The notes beneath the pieces were generated by a model. That model was given only the letters and a program-made list of their open reading frames with translations, searched no databases and was not told the DNA's origin. From the NCBI GenBank assembly GCA_947305065.1, contig CAMZCT010000011.1, forward strand, positions 1 to 47,824: DNA of 47,824 nucleotides, read 5' to 3'. The DNA is from an uncultured Mycoplasmatota bacterium. GTDB lineage: Bacteria > Bacillota_I > Bacilli_A > RF39 > UBA660. How positions within the stretch are numbered: position 1 is the first letter of the stretch; every line of letters starts with the position of its first letter. The translations under genes were made by a program, and so were the position numbers. This document shows, piece after piece, positions 33,401-41,143 of this stretch.

Positions 33401-33778
33401 ATCTGAATGATCTCCAAATATTGATAAAGCATGAGATGCCACAGTTCTAGCCGCTACATGTATTACCCCTGGCAAGCATTCTCCAGCCATCTTATACATA
33501 TTTGGTATCATTAATAATAATCCCTGTGAAGCCGTAAAAGTAGTTGCTAAACTACCAGTAATTAATGCTCCATGCATTGTTCCAGCAGCACCTGCTTCAC
33601 TTTGCATTTCTACTACTTTAACTCTATCATTGTATAAATTCTTTTTATCTGTATTAGATAATTCATCTACCTCTGTAGCCATAGGACTACTAGGTGTAAT
33701 AGGATAAATAGACGCTATCTCTGAAAACAAATATGCTGCTTGTGCACACGCCTTATTACCATCAACTACTTTTTTCAT
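30422..33778 (-). CDS. nifJ: Pyruvate:ferredoxin (flavodoxin) oxidoreductase
   Basis: 1118 residues; converts pyruvate and CoA to acetyl-CoA and CO2, giving electrons to ferredoxin or flavodoxin. All domains are fused in one chain: N-terminal 'SEIASIYPITPSSPMA' pyruvate-binding region, gamma and domain III regions, an 8-iron ferredoxin domain with 'CIQCNQCALVCP' and 'CTSCGLCINTCP', and the C-terminal thiamine-diphosphate domain with 'GDGWAYDIGFGG' and 'YSNTGGQ'. It is slightly shorter than the common ~1170. It marks an anaerobic lifestyle. The upstream gene ends in TAGGAGG, so its stop codon overlaps this gene's ribosome-binding site. Confidence 0.97.
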   Translation of the reverse strand: MKKVVDGNKACAQAAYLFSEIASIYPITPSSPMATEVDELSNTDKKNLYNDRVKVVEMQSEAGAAGTMHGALITGSLATTFTASQGLLLMIPNMYKMAGECLPGVIHVAARTVASHALSIFGDHSDIYATRSTGFCMLASTNVEQANHLACVAHLSAIDGSLPFLHFFDGFRTSHENNKVNLADDLDMISLIDFKKIEEFKKRMLNVNSHIQKGMAQNEDIYFQTVEARNELYNQMTDIVNANMNKINYFLNTDYKPFNYYGVVDAKNVIIAMGSVSDTIKLVVDDLNSNGAKVGMIEVHLYRPFSKKYLEDVLPNSVRRIAVLDRTKEAGSSGEPLYLDVVCTLKDRDIEIVGGRYGLSSKNTDPAQIYSVFKMLEGTLKNNFTIGIEDDVTNLSLPISDYKVDLGCKELKIYGFGSDGMVSASKDILKIIGNDDNKYVQSYNEYDSKKSGGVTISHLRIGTKKINAPYYVTNPDMVVITKDEYLFKLDMLDGIKEKGILVINTDKTDLDSFLPNKVKKIINDKKLNVYTIDAYKIALDCNIKGKISKIVELVILSLLGLDNIREVLVESIKKQFGNKGEDIVNANIKALDLTMDKLKNKEYHFNVEEDKEEKLDIFEKIRRRNGDKLKVSELMTYRDGTFPASLTREEKRKVSTLVPKWNSENCIQCNQCALVCPHAVIRPFAHKEEGKGVPMMGKPEYNFEIMISDYDCTSCGLCINTCPGKAGNKALSFGSVDDSKQERVNEYFNNYKNPEGLFPITTPKGLEFNKPCMEFSGACAGCGETPYIKLLTQLLGDKLVIANATGCSSIYGGSTPSTPYSIPWANSLFEDNAEFGYGMVLSYEKNRNRIEEIMHHSLDSVKNEEKELFNKWLDNKDDFNITYDVANKLEKMEIPNDLKSLLNYVPARSVWCVGGDGWAYDIGFGGIDHVLSSNKNIKILVLDTEVYSNTGGQASKSSRIGQVAQFASGGKETAKKDLFRIAMSYPNCYVANISLGANFIQAIKALKEADEHEGPAIVIAYAPCIEQGIKGGMSNSINEEKLVVEAGYVNLMRYNPQEDKLYLDSREPDFDKYEDLLKNEVRYNSLYKKDEELAKELLELNKEEAKKRYNYYKELSSK

Positions 33779-33787
33779 AAAAACCTC

Positions 33788-34924
33788 CTACATAATTCTC
33801 ATCTGATTACTATCTTTACGTACAAAAAACTCATCATAATTATTTTTATATTTATAATAATTACTTCTAACATTAGGAACCCAAAATTCATTTCCATCTG
33901 ATTTAGGTGCATGAATATTTCCTATTGCTTCAATAATTGCTTCATTTACATCTAGAGGAGAACAATTTATTTTACGATAATATTTTTCTACTTCCAAACA
34001 AAGTTCAATTATTCCTTCTTCCTTATTAGCAAACTCCCACCATTCTCCGTTTAATCTTAATCCAGCTGGATTATTTATCGTATTAAATAAATTACTATCA
34101 AAACCAGTTTCCGATTGTACTATAGCTGCAATCAAACATTCATCCAAACCAAAGATATCTGAATAATACTTTATTTGTCCAAAATAATCTGAGCTAGAAA
34201 CATATCCATTATTTATATATAAAGTTTCCTTATTTAAATTAAATGATTCTGGTTTTTGTTTTATATTCCTAATTGCTAAGATAATTAATTCTTCTTCACT
34301 TTGAGCTTGAACTTGAACCCCTTTACAAACTATTCCAGGTATTCTTCCTTCATAATAATCATCACTAGTAAAATTATCAGTTAATGACTGTAATAAAGCA
34401 TGTGTTATATCATAATCTACTTGAAAAATATCACAATACTTTTTAATTAAAGCATCTCTTGCTTCCGTTTCTTCATCAACTTGAGCAACCATATCTTCAA
34501 CACTTTCAGTTTCATATTCCGTTTCATCTGCTTCAGATTCTATGCCCATTTCTTCTTTTTGTCCAATTAATCCACTAACCCCTTTATAAGCTCCAAAAAT
34601 ACCGGCTGCTAATACTACACCTAATACTCCTCTAATAATTAAAGCTTTAGCATTTCTTTTTAACCATCTCTTAGTAATTCTTCTTTTCTTATTTGTTTTA
34701 TGTAATCTGGCTTTTTTTCTTAAAGTTTCTTCCCCATATACATATACTTTATACTGAGATTCTTTTGGTCTAACTCTATTTTTAGCTATCAATCTATTAC
34801 GATGATATCTTCTTATCTCAATTATCTCTTTATCAGTTAATCTATAAAATAATCCTCGACTATTATCAATATAAAGACCATTATCATCTATATTTTTTAT
34901 ATCTAATTTTGTAATATCACGCAT
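33788..34924 (-). CDS. Membrane protein with lysozyme/glucosaminidase-like domain
   Basis: About 378 residues. A basic cytoplasmic N-terminus of about 90 residues ('KARLHKTNKKRRITKRW'), a membrane helix (about 97-115), an acidic linker, then an extracellular domain. The segment 'DECLIAAIVQSETGFDSNLFNTINNPAGL' resembles lysozyme-like transglycosylases, with Glu in 'SETGF' in the place of the catalytic acid. Start: ATG at 34924 has AGGTG nine bases before it; longer readings begin inside that site. It is coupled to the pyruvate oxidoreductase gene although the functions look unrelated. The fold call rests on one motif region. Confidence 0.6.
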   Translation of the reverse strand: MRDITKLDIKNIDDNGLYIDNSRGLFYRLTDKEIIEIRRYHRNRLIAKNRVRPKESQYKVYVYGEETLRKKARLHKTNKKRRITKRWLKRNAKALIIRGVLGVVLAAGIFGAYKGVSGLIGQKEEMGIESEADETEYETESVEDMVAQVDEETEARDALIKKYCDIFQVDYDITHALLQSLTDNFTSDDYYEGRIPGIVCKGVQVQAQSEEELIILAIRNIKQKPESFNLNKETLYINNGYVSSSDYFGQIKYYSDIFGLDECLIAAIVQSETGFDSNLFNTINNPAGLRLNGEWWEFANKEEGIIELCLEVEKYYRKINCSPLDVNEAIIEAIGNIHAPKSDGNEFWVPNVRSNYYKYKNNYDEFFVRKDSNQMRIM

Positions 34925-34955
34925 TGAACACATCACCTATAATAAATTATATTAC

Positions 34956-34986
34956 AAAAAAAGAAGAAATAGAATTATTTCTTCTT
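34956..34986 (-). terminator. Terminator of the envelope operon
   Basis: An 11-bp stem (34961-34971 with 34976-34986, loop GAAT) then a T-run on the minus strand. It overlaps the last codons of the HAD-GtrA gene. Confidence 0.75.
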
Positions 34987-36000
34987 AAATACAAAAATCT
35001 TACTAAAAATATAATTAAATATTATTATTAATATCTGACAAACTAAAGTCCATATTATTACCCAAACCTTAGTGTTTAACGCTAAGTAAGTAACGAAGAT
35101 CCACATTATAGCCATTTCCATTAACAATGTTAACAATCTACTTCCAATAAAACTAATAAACTCTTTAAATATCTGTTTACTCTTACTCTTAAATACATAA
35201 AATCTATTAGTTACGTAAGCAAATAATACTGCTACAATCCATGATATTACTATGGCTGCTTGCAATTCTATTTTATTTTTAGCATCCAACACTGTAAATA
35301 ATAAACCCCATTTAACAGCTACAGATACTACAGTAGTAAGAAAACCTACAACCATATATGACCAAAATTCTTCATTTTTGTGGTAGACTCCCCAACCCCA
35401 ACGCCAGAATCTAACAAATATATTAGGTTTATAATCATAATACTTATATATTTTATTCTTCTTAACTAAAAATCCTTCCCTAGCTTCTTCAATTAATGGT
35501 AAATCATTAATTGAATCAGTATACATCTTATCCACTATTCCTTTAGGATATTCTGAATAAAATAGATTTACTTTTTCTTTCTTATGACAATTATTGCCTA
35601 TTATTTCTGCCGTCTTTAAATCCATCTCCGTTGCTATTAAACCATGTACATTATAATTTTCTTTTATATAGTTTAGCCACCAATAACATGATGCAGATAT
35701 AATAACATCTCTACTATGAGTCTTTTTATTTACCCAAAAATCTTTTAACTTCTTTTCATGACTAACCCAGAATTCTTTTACAAATTCATCTACATCATCT
35801 ATATTTTTAACAAAAGCAAAAACTACTTTTTTAAATTCTTCAATAGATTTAACCTTTAATAATAATAACAAAGCAAACCACAGTATTTTAGGAAAACTAA
35901 GTATTATTTTAGGATATTTTTTTACAGCAAACAAAAAAATATCAATACCTGAATCTCCATTATATATTGTGCCATCAAAATCATACACATCATATTTCAT
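34975..36000 (-). CDS. HAD-type phosphatase fused to GtrA-like membrane domain
   Basis: About 341 residues with two parts. The N-terminal part (about 1-200) is a HAD-IB-like hydrolase: nucleophile Asp in 'DVYDFDGTIYN', 'IISASCYWW' motif II, and 'TDSINDLPL' acidic motif. The C-terminal part (about 210-341) has four membrane helices and ends 'YIFSKIFVFKKK', typical of GtrA, a family thought to move undecaprenyl-linked sugars. The fusion suggests dephosphorylation coupled to lipid-linked sugar handling. Start: ATG at 36000 follows GGTGAT; the longer reading begins with TTG. It directly follows the TagO/WecA-like gene in the same operon. Confidence 0.8.
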   Translation of the reverse strand: MKYDVYDFDGTIYNGDSGIDIFLFAVKKYPKIILSFPKILWFALLLLLKVKSIEEFKKVVFAFVKNIDDVDEFVKEFWVSHEKKLKDFWVNKKTHSRDVIISASCYWWLNYIKENYNVHGLIATEMDLKTAEIIGNNCHKKEKVNLFYSEYPKGIVDKMYTDSINDLPLIEEAREGFLVKKNKIYKYYDYKPNIFVRFWRWGWGVYHKNEEFWSYMVVGFLTTVVSVAVKWGLLFTVLDAKNKIELQAAIVISWIVAVLFAYVTNRFYVFKSKSKQIFKEFISFIGSRLLTLLMEMAIMWIFVTYLALNTKVWVIIWTLVCQILIIIFNYIFSKIFVFKKK

Positions 36001-36034
36001 GAAAATCACCAACTTGTATTGATATTATCATATT

Positions 36035-37108
36035 TTACGCTTTTTTTCTAGGTTTCTTGCTCTTTTTATCGTGGTTATGTTGAAATAATATATCCGTTTT
36101 AATAACTAAGAACAATAGTAATAGCATCAATACTATATATATACCTATTGCCAACTTCTGATCTCCTAAAACAAAAAAGACAGAAACAGAAGCAAACAAG
36201 ATATTAATTCCATATATAACCAATACTGTTGCTGGAACACTAAATCTCATCTTTAATAACTGAAAGTGGAAATGTTCCTTATCAGGGGTAGCTATTCCTT
36301 GTCCATTTAATAATCTTCTTAATATCGCTAAACCAGTATCAAATATTGGTATAGCAAGTATTACTATCGGAATAATTAAAGTAGTTAATGTCGTCGCTTT
36401 AAATCCTAATAAAGCAATTATACTAATTGTATATCCTAAAAATAAACTTCCACTATCTCCCATAAATATCTTAGCAGGATGGAAATTATGTAATAGAAAT
36501 CCTAGAGTAGATCCTAACATTATTAATGATAGTATAGTATCTAATCCTTCTTTTCTATTTAGAATAAACGCTATAACAGCTATTGTTAAAAAGTATATAG
36601 AAGCTATTCCAGATGATAAACCATCTAAGCCATCAATTAAATTAATTGCATTAGTAATAGCTACTATAAATAATAAAGTAATAATATAATTTATTGGTAC
36701 TGGAAATACGATATTTAATCCCAACATATCAACATGATCAATTATTATATTCCCATAGAACACTACTACACAAGCAGCAGCCAATTGTAATAAAAACTTA
36801 GTTTTAGCTCTAATAGGACTTATATCATCTATTAAACCAGTAAACACTATTATAAAACCACCTATTAAAATAGATATCATCTGATAAGTAGATCTTGCAA
36901 ATAGCATATAACCTAATAAGAAAGCCCCAAATATAGCCAAACCACCCATTCTAGGCATTGGTTTAGTATGTACCTTTCTTTCATTAGGTATATCTAAAGC
37001 ATTTGTATGTATAGCACACTTCTTAGCTAGTGGTACTAATATCGCACTAGCTAAGAAAGTAACAATTACAACTAAAAACACATTGTGCCCATTAACACTC
37101 AGATTCAT
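36035..37108 (-). CDS. tagO: Undecaprenyl-phosphate sugar-1-phosphate transferase (TagO/WecA type)
   Basis: About 357 residues and ten or so membrane helices. It catalyses the first membrane step of wall teichoic acid or polysaccharide synthesis, adding a sugar-1-phosphate (usually GlcNAc) from a UDP-sugar to undecaprenyl phosphate. Key motifs: 'KPMPRMGGLAIF' near the N-terminus, 'GLIDDISPI' (DD pair), 'NLIDGLDGL', 'FMGDSGSLF', and 'PDKEHFHFQLL' (HFHF). These match TagO/WecA rather than MraY. Start: ATG at 37108 has AGGTGAT just before; the longer reading starts within that site. A TATAAT-like box about 20 bp upstream may add a promoter inside the operon. Confidence 0.9.
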   Translation of the reverse strand: MNLSVNGHNVFLVVIVTFLASAILVPLAKKCAIHTNALDIPNERKVHTKPMPRMGGLAIFGAFLLGYMLFARSTYQMISILIGGFIIVFTGLIDDISPIRAKTKFLLQLAAACVVVFYGNIIIDHVDMLGLNIVFPVPINYIITLLFIVAITNAINLIDGLDGLSSGIASIYFLTIAVIAFILNRKEGLDTILSLIMLGSTLGFLLHNFHPAKIFMGDSGSLFLGYTISIIALLGFKATTLTTLIIPIVILAIPIFDTGLAILRRLLNGQGIATPDKEHFHFQLLKMRFSVPATVLVIYGINILFASVSVFFVLGDQKLAIGIYIVLMLLLLFLVIKTDILFQHNHDKKSKKPRKKA

Positions 37109-37154
37109 AATAATCACCTAATTACACTATTATAAACATTCTTTTTAAAGAAAT

Positions 37155-38999
37155 CTATGATTTTTTCTTAGATCTTGGTTTCTTTTTTGGAACCACTGGT
37201 AGAACTTCAGTTTCATCTCTTTCATAAATATCGAAAGCACTATTCTCATATTCCACATCATCTAAGAATTCTCTTTGCGCTTGTTTAGCCAAAGCTTTTT
37301 CTTTTTTCTTTAACAGTTTTTCTTCTTTTTTAGATAATTTTCTAGGTTCTTCATCTTGAAAACTCTCTTCATTAGCTTTAGCTAAATTTCTTAAAATATC
37401 AGTATCTGATATCAAAGTAGGATTTTTATCTTTATCCTTATCTTTCTTTTTCTTAGGTGCCTCATCAAAATTATCTTCATCTAAATCAATTATTTCATCT
37501 TCTCTAATTAAAATAGTTTTATCTGATAAAGTATCTTCTTCTACTTCTTCAGAATCTTCTTCTGAAACTTCTTCTTCTTCAATAACTGGTTCTGAATCTT
37601 CAAAAGTAGCTAAATCACTCTTTTCAATATCTTTGTCCCCAATATTATTAAATTTCTTATCTCTATGTTTTTTTATTCTAGTTTCCATATAATCAAATAA
37701 TTCTTCATTTTTTCTTTTTAATCTAGCTATATACATTACTAAGATAATAATTAATAGTAGAGCCAATCCAGATAAACCAACGAATATCATCGTTAATAAT
37801 TTATAATCATTTTTACTTTTTAATATTCCATTTACATCTGTATTACCTTTAACATTTTCATTAGTCATATACTTAAATAATGAACCATCTTCTGTATTGT
37901 AATAATACCATCCTTCTTCTCCCGTAGCAGTATTAATACCATAAATAAGAACTACGTCCTCATTACCTTCTTGATAATAAACTGTTACATCTTTATCACC
38001 AATCTTAATACTTTTACTCTTTTCATAATCAGCAATACCTGATTTATCAACTTTCACAGGAACTATTGTAATAGCACTTCCAGTAATTTGATTATAAGGA
38101 GTAAACACTCCATCTTTAAACATAAAGTAGCTCATATTACCTTCAGCATCTTTTAATACTACTAAAGTAATATTGCCTTTTTCATTTTTATAAGCTACTA
38201 CATCATTTCCCTCAACATTAACAGTTGAAGCAGTAAATCCAGCAGGTACTTCTAAAGCCCCTTCTTTATTAACTACTGAATATTCTTTACCGTCCACTAC
38301 AACTTTTACAGGATTTGCTTCTGCTCTTGTTATTGTAATAGTATAAGTTTTCTTACTACCATTTGCAGCTGTAACTGTAATAGAGAACTTATTAGCTCCT
38401 TCATTTAAATTAACCATATCTATAGGTGTTACAGTAGCTGTTTTATCTTCTAAATAAGCATTTATTTGAACACTTTCAACATCTCCAGGAACATCTAATG
38501 TGTATTCCTTTACATCTTTACTAAATTCTGGAACAATTTTATAATTAGTTACTTCTAATACTCTTAAATTATTGTTACCACTAAGAGATGCTTGAATTTC
38601 TTCCTTAGTTTTAACAGTTATACTAGTAGTAGCCCCATTAGTAGCAATAGATTCTCCACTGTCATTATACATTTGACCACTTACAGAGAATTGACCAGTA
38701 CCAGATTTTAATGCTTGGAATTTATAAGTAACACTAGAATACCCAGTCAAAGTAGATCCAGTTTTTACACAAGCTCCACCTGTATCAGAATTAGCTGAAG
38801 TTAATTTAAATACTTCTTGATTATAACTTACGCAGTATTCCCATCCAGCTCCTCCACTAGCATTAACCGTAACACTAACAGTATTACCAATAGAAGTTAC
38901 TGATGTACTCCTACTAATAGTAAATCCTGCAGCATTTACATTCATTATTCCTACAAACATTAATAATCCTGTTAATAATAAATATTTTATTTTTTTCAT
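37155..38999 (-). CDS. Membrane-anchored protein with cohesin-like and cadherin-like domains
   Basis: 614 residues. Signal peptide (about 1-23). A beta-rich domain follows at about 25-130, starting 'FTISRSTSVTSIGNTVSVTVNA' (given in parts: FTISRSTSV, then TVSVTVNA), which resembles a cohesin. Next is a cadherin-like beta-sandwich (about 142-226), then a repetitive beta region with Gly/Asn-rich turns. A membrane helix lies at about 403-425. The long cytoplasmic tail of about 189 residues is very acidic (Glu/Asp), then Lys-rich. The next gene upstream (8 bp away) encodes a glucosaminidase with a dockerin, so these two may bind each other. The cohesin call is a fold-level guess. Confidence 0.65.
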   Translation of the reverse strand: MKKIKYLLLTGLLMFVGIMNVNAAGFTISRSTSVTSIGNTVSVTVNASGGAGWEYCVSYNQEVFKLTSANSDTGGACVKTGSTLTGYSSVTYKFQALKSGTGQFSVSGQMYNDSGESIATNGATTSITVKTKEEIQASLSGNNNLRVLEVTNYKIVPEFSKDVKEYTLDVPGDVESVQINAYLEDKTATVTPIDMVNLNEGANKFSITVTAANGSKKTYTITITRAEANPVKVVVDGKEYSVVNKEGALEVPAGFTASTVNVEGNDVVAYKNEKGNITLVVLKDAEGNMSYFMFKDGVFTPYNQITGSAITIVPVKVDKSGIADYEKSKSIKIGDKDVTVYYQEGNEDVVLIYGINTATGEEGWYYYNTEDGSLFKYMTNENVKGNTDVNGILKSKNDYKLLTMIFVGLSGLALLLIIILVMYIARLKRKNEELFDYMETRIKKHRDKKFNNIGDKDIEKSDLATFEDSEPVIEEEEVSEEDSEEVEEDTLSDKTILIREDEIIDLDEDNFDEAPKKKKDKDKDKNPTLISDTDILRNLAKANEESFQDEEPRKLSKKEEKLLKKKEKALAKQAQREFLDDVEYENSAFDIYERDETEVLPVVPKKKPRSKKKS

Positions 39000-39007
39000 C
39001 GTATCAC

Positions 39008-40999
39008 CTATAAATTACCCTTTCCTAAAATATGTTTCTGTATTAATAATAAATCTACTATATTGATTTTACCATCATAATTTGTATCTCCGGCCAAAAA
39101 TTTATTACCACCCAAATCCCCTTTACTAAGTATGTGTTTTTGTACTAATAATAAGTCTACTATATTAACCTTATTATCACCATTTATTTCCCCTCTTATA
39201 CCAATACTAAAGTTCTTACTTTCTTTAGTACCTTTAATAATAACGGTATCTCCAGTACTTAATGGACCATTGTTTTTTACGTTACCACTAGCATCTTTTA
39301 CTTCTACTTGAGCACCCCTACTATTAACTAAATTAATAATATCTCCAACACCTGTACCTAATGATAATCCGTAAAAACAATCACCAGTCATTTTAATACC
39401 TAGATTATTTACTACATCATTAACTTTTATCTCTGGAGCTTCCAAATTTCTTTCTTCTCCATCTTTTCTAATCAACTCAATTGAAATACTCCTCTTAGTA
39501 CCACTTGGTGCTGTAACCACAATAACAGCATTTATTCTATCATTAACAAATGTTAATTTCCCGACTCCCTCAACCGTAGCACCGTTTTCTTCAGCCTCAG
39601 CTGTTAATTCTACTTCAGTATCAGTAGTATATACATTGTAATGATACTCTAAAGTTTCTCTATCGAAATCACTAATATCTCTTCCATTTACTTTAATATT
39701 CTTTAAGTAATTATTATAACTTCTATCACTAGCAGTACTTCCACCATTACTTCCGCTATCTGTATATACAGGTATTAAAAAGACAAATCCACTATTTAAT
39801 AATCCTGCTTTACTATAAGCTGAATATATACTTTTAGCTTCTTGTATAGGTGCATAAATATTAGTCATATATTGATGAGAGTATTTAGAATAACCATTAT
39901 TAGGTCCTACGTTAAATTTCTCATAATATAAGGTATTTTGTCCTTTACTAACATATTGTTCTTTTAAGAATTCAGCTCCTCCAAGAATTGCTTTTTCTGG
40001 AGATGTCCATGGCCTTCCATATGAAGTACCTCCTATAAATCCCGCAGCATACGCTAGTCCTCTACCAATAGCTCCTAAGTTCATAGAAGGAACTGGATAA
40101 GCTCCAATATTATAAAAATTATAATATCCATCTAAACTTTTACCTTCATAAGTAGAAACTGTATTAACTGTTGGATCATCATTTAATTCCGTAGTATAAG
40201 TTCCTGTTACTGCCCTATACTTAGCATTACTTGCTCCTTCTTGTTTACTTCTTGCTAAAAGATGTAAAACATTATATGCATAAGTATTAGCTGCTACTAT
40301 AAACTCATTTTTATAATTCGCCAAATTACCAGTTGCTACAGAACTTACAGCAGTATCATTAATAAAATCTTTACTACTTTCTAAATCTAAGAATTGAAAA
40401 ATAATATTTTCAAATAAACCATTCTTAGCATCCAAGAACATCTTAACAACATCTGCATTGACATAATAGTAATCCGCTTCAAGTGGCGAACCATTTAAGT
40501 AATAATTTGGATTAACGGTTTGCAAAGCACTTAACCATTTTTCTTTTTCTGCTGCTTCTACTAAACTTACACCAGTATTCTCTGGTCTAAAACTCCAAGC
40601 CGGATGTTTAGTATGTATATAAAATAGATATGGGCAATAACTTTCTGGGAATCCTAAACCCTTTAATGATTCACAATACTCATTATAGCCATCCCCTTTA
40701 CTAGTATTAGCATCTACATTTATTACTTGCGATTTTGCAACATAACCATCTGATCCGTAATAATCAATTTTATAAACAGAACCTTGAACACCTAGAACTT
40801 TAACTTTTGTTCCAAATGCTAATTCTGATATCTGTGAATTAGATAAAATATTGGGAGCATTATGAACTCCTAAAGCATCAGCTATAATCATCCCTTCAAA
40901 CGGATAATTTTCAGCCATTACCCGATTTACATTAATAACTAAAGATAATATGAAAGAAAGTGTAAATATTGTGACTATCGTAAACATTTTTTTCATCAT
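39008..40999 (-). CDS. Secreted N-acetylglucosaminidase with SH3 and dockerin domains
   Basis: 663 residues. Signal peptide (about 1-29), SH3b-like domain (about 36-96), LytD-type endo-beta-N-acetylglucosaminidase region (about 105-415) with 'FIHTKHPAWSF'-like 'YIHTKHPAWSFRP', 'IIFQFLDL' and 'FNVGPNNGYSKYSHQYM', a cadherin-like domain (about 430-515), then a C-terminal dockerin. The dockerin has two repeats: 'INGDNKVNIVDLLLVQKHIL' and 'GDTNYDGKINIVDLLLIQK', with the calcium-ligand pattern complete in the second; the first has Glu for the first Asp. It would cut peptidoglycan and be held by a cohesin. It is the first gene of an operon with the cohesin-like protein, TagO and HAD-GtrA. Confidence 0.85.
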   Translation of the reverse strand: MMKKMFTIVTIFTLSFILSLVINVNRVMAENYPFEGMIIADALGVHNAPNILSNSQISELAFGTKVKVLGVQGSVYKIDYYGSDGYVAKSQVINVDANTSKGDGYNEYCESLKGLGFPESYCPYLFYIHTKHPAWSFRPENTGVSLVEAAEKEKWLSALQTVNPNYYLNGSPLEADYYYVNADVVKMFLDAKNGLFENIIFQFLDLESSKDFINDTAVSSVATGNLANYKNEFIVAANTYAYNVLHLLARSKQEGASNAKYRAVTGTYTTELNDDPTVNTVSTYEGKSLDGYYNFYNIGAYPVPSMNLGAIGRGLAYAAGFIGGTSYGRPWTSPEKAILGGAEFLKEQYVSKGQNTLYYEKFNVGPNNGYSKYSHQYMTNIYAPIQEAKSIYSAYSKAGLLNSGFVFLIPVYTDSGSNGGSTASDRSYNNYLKNIKVNGRDISDFDRETLEYHYNVYTTDTEVELTAEAEENGATVEGVGKLTFVNDRINAVIVVTAPSGTKRSISIELIRKDGEERNLEAPEIKVNDVVNNLGIKMTGDCFYGLSLGTGVGDIINLVNSRGAQVEVKDASGNVKNNGPLSTGDTVIIKGTKESKNFSIGIRGEINGDNKVNIVDLLLVQKHILSKGDLGGNKFLAGDTNYDGKINIVDLLLIQKHILGKGNL

Positions 41000-41028
41000 T
41001 TCATACCTCCTTTAGTATATACTAATTA

Positions 41029-41057
41029 ATTATATCACAAGACCAAGTCTATAACAA
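41029..41057 (-). promoter_or_regulatory. Promoter of the glucosaminidase/envelope operon
   Basis: On the minus strand TTGTTA (41052-41057), 17 bp, TATAAT (41029-41034), then AAAGGAGGT before ATG. Divergent from the LCP promoter. Confidence 0.75.
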
Positions 41058-41083
41058 TATTGACACCGTTCGCAAGTGTAAAA

Positions 41084-41112
41084 TTGTCTACAAATCCTAT
41101 TTATGATATAAT
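41084..41112 (+). promoter_or_regulatory. Promoter of the LCP gene
   Basis: TTGTCT (41084-41089), 17 bp, TATAAT (41107-41112). The transcript would start near 41119, so the ATG at 41144 is the real start. The divergent pair may be co-regulated. Confidence 0.75.
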
Positions 41113-41143
41113 CAGAAAAGAAAAAAAATTAAGGAGTATTCAT

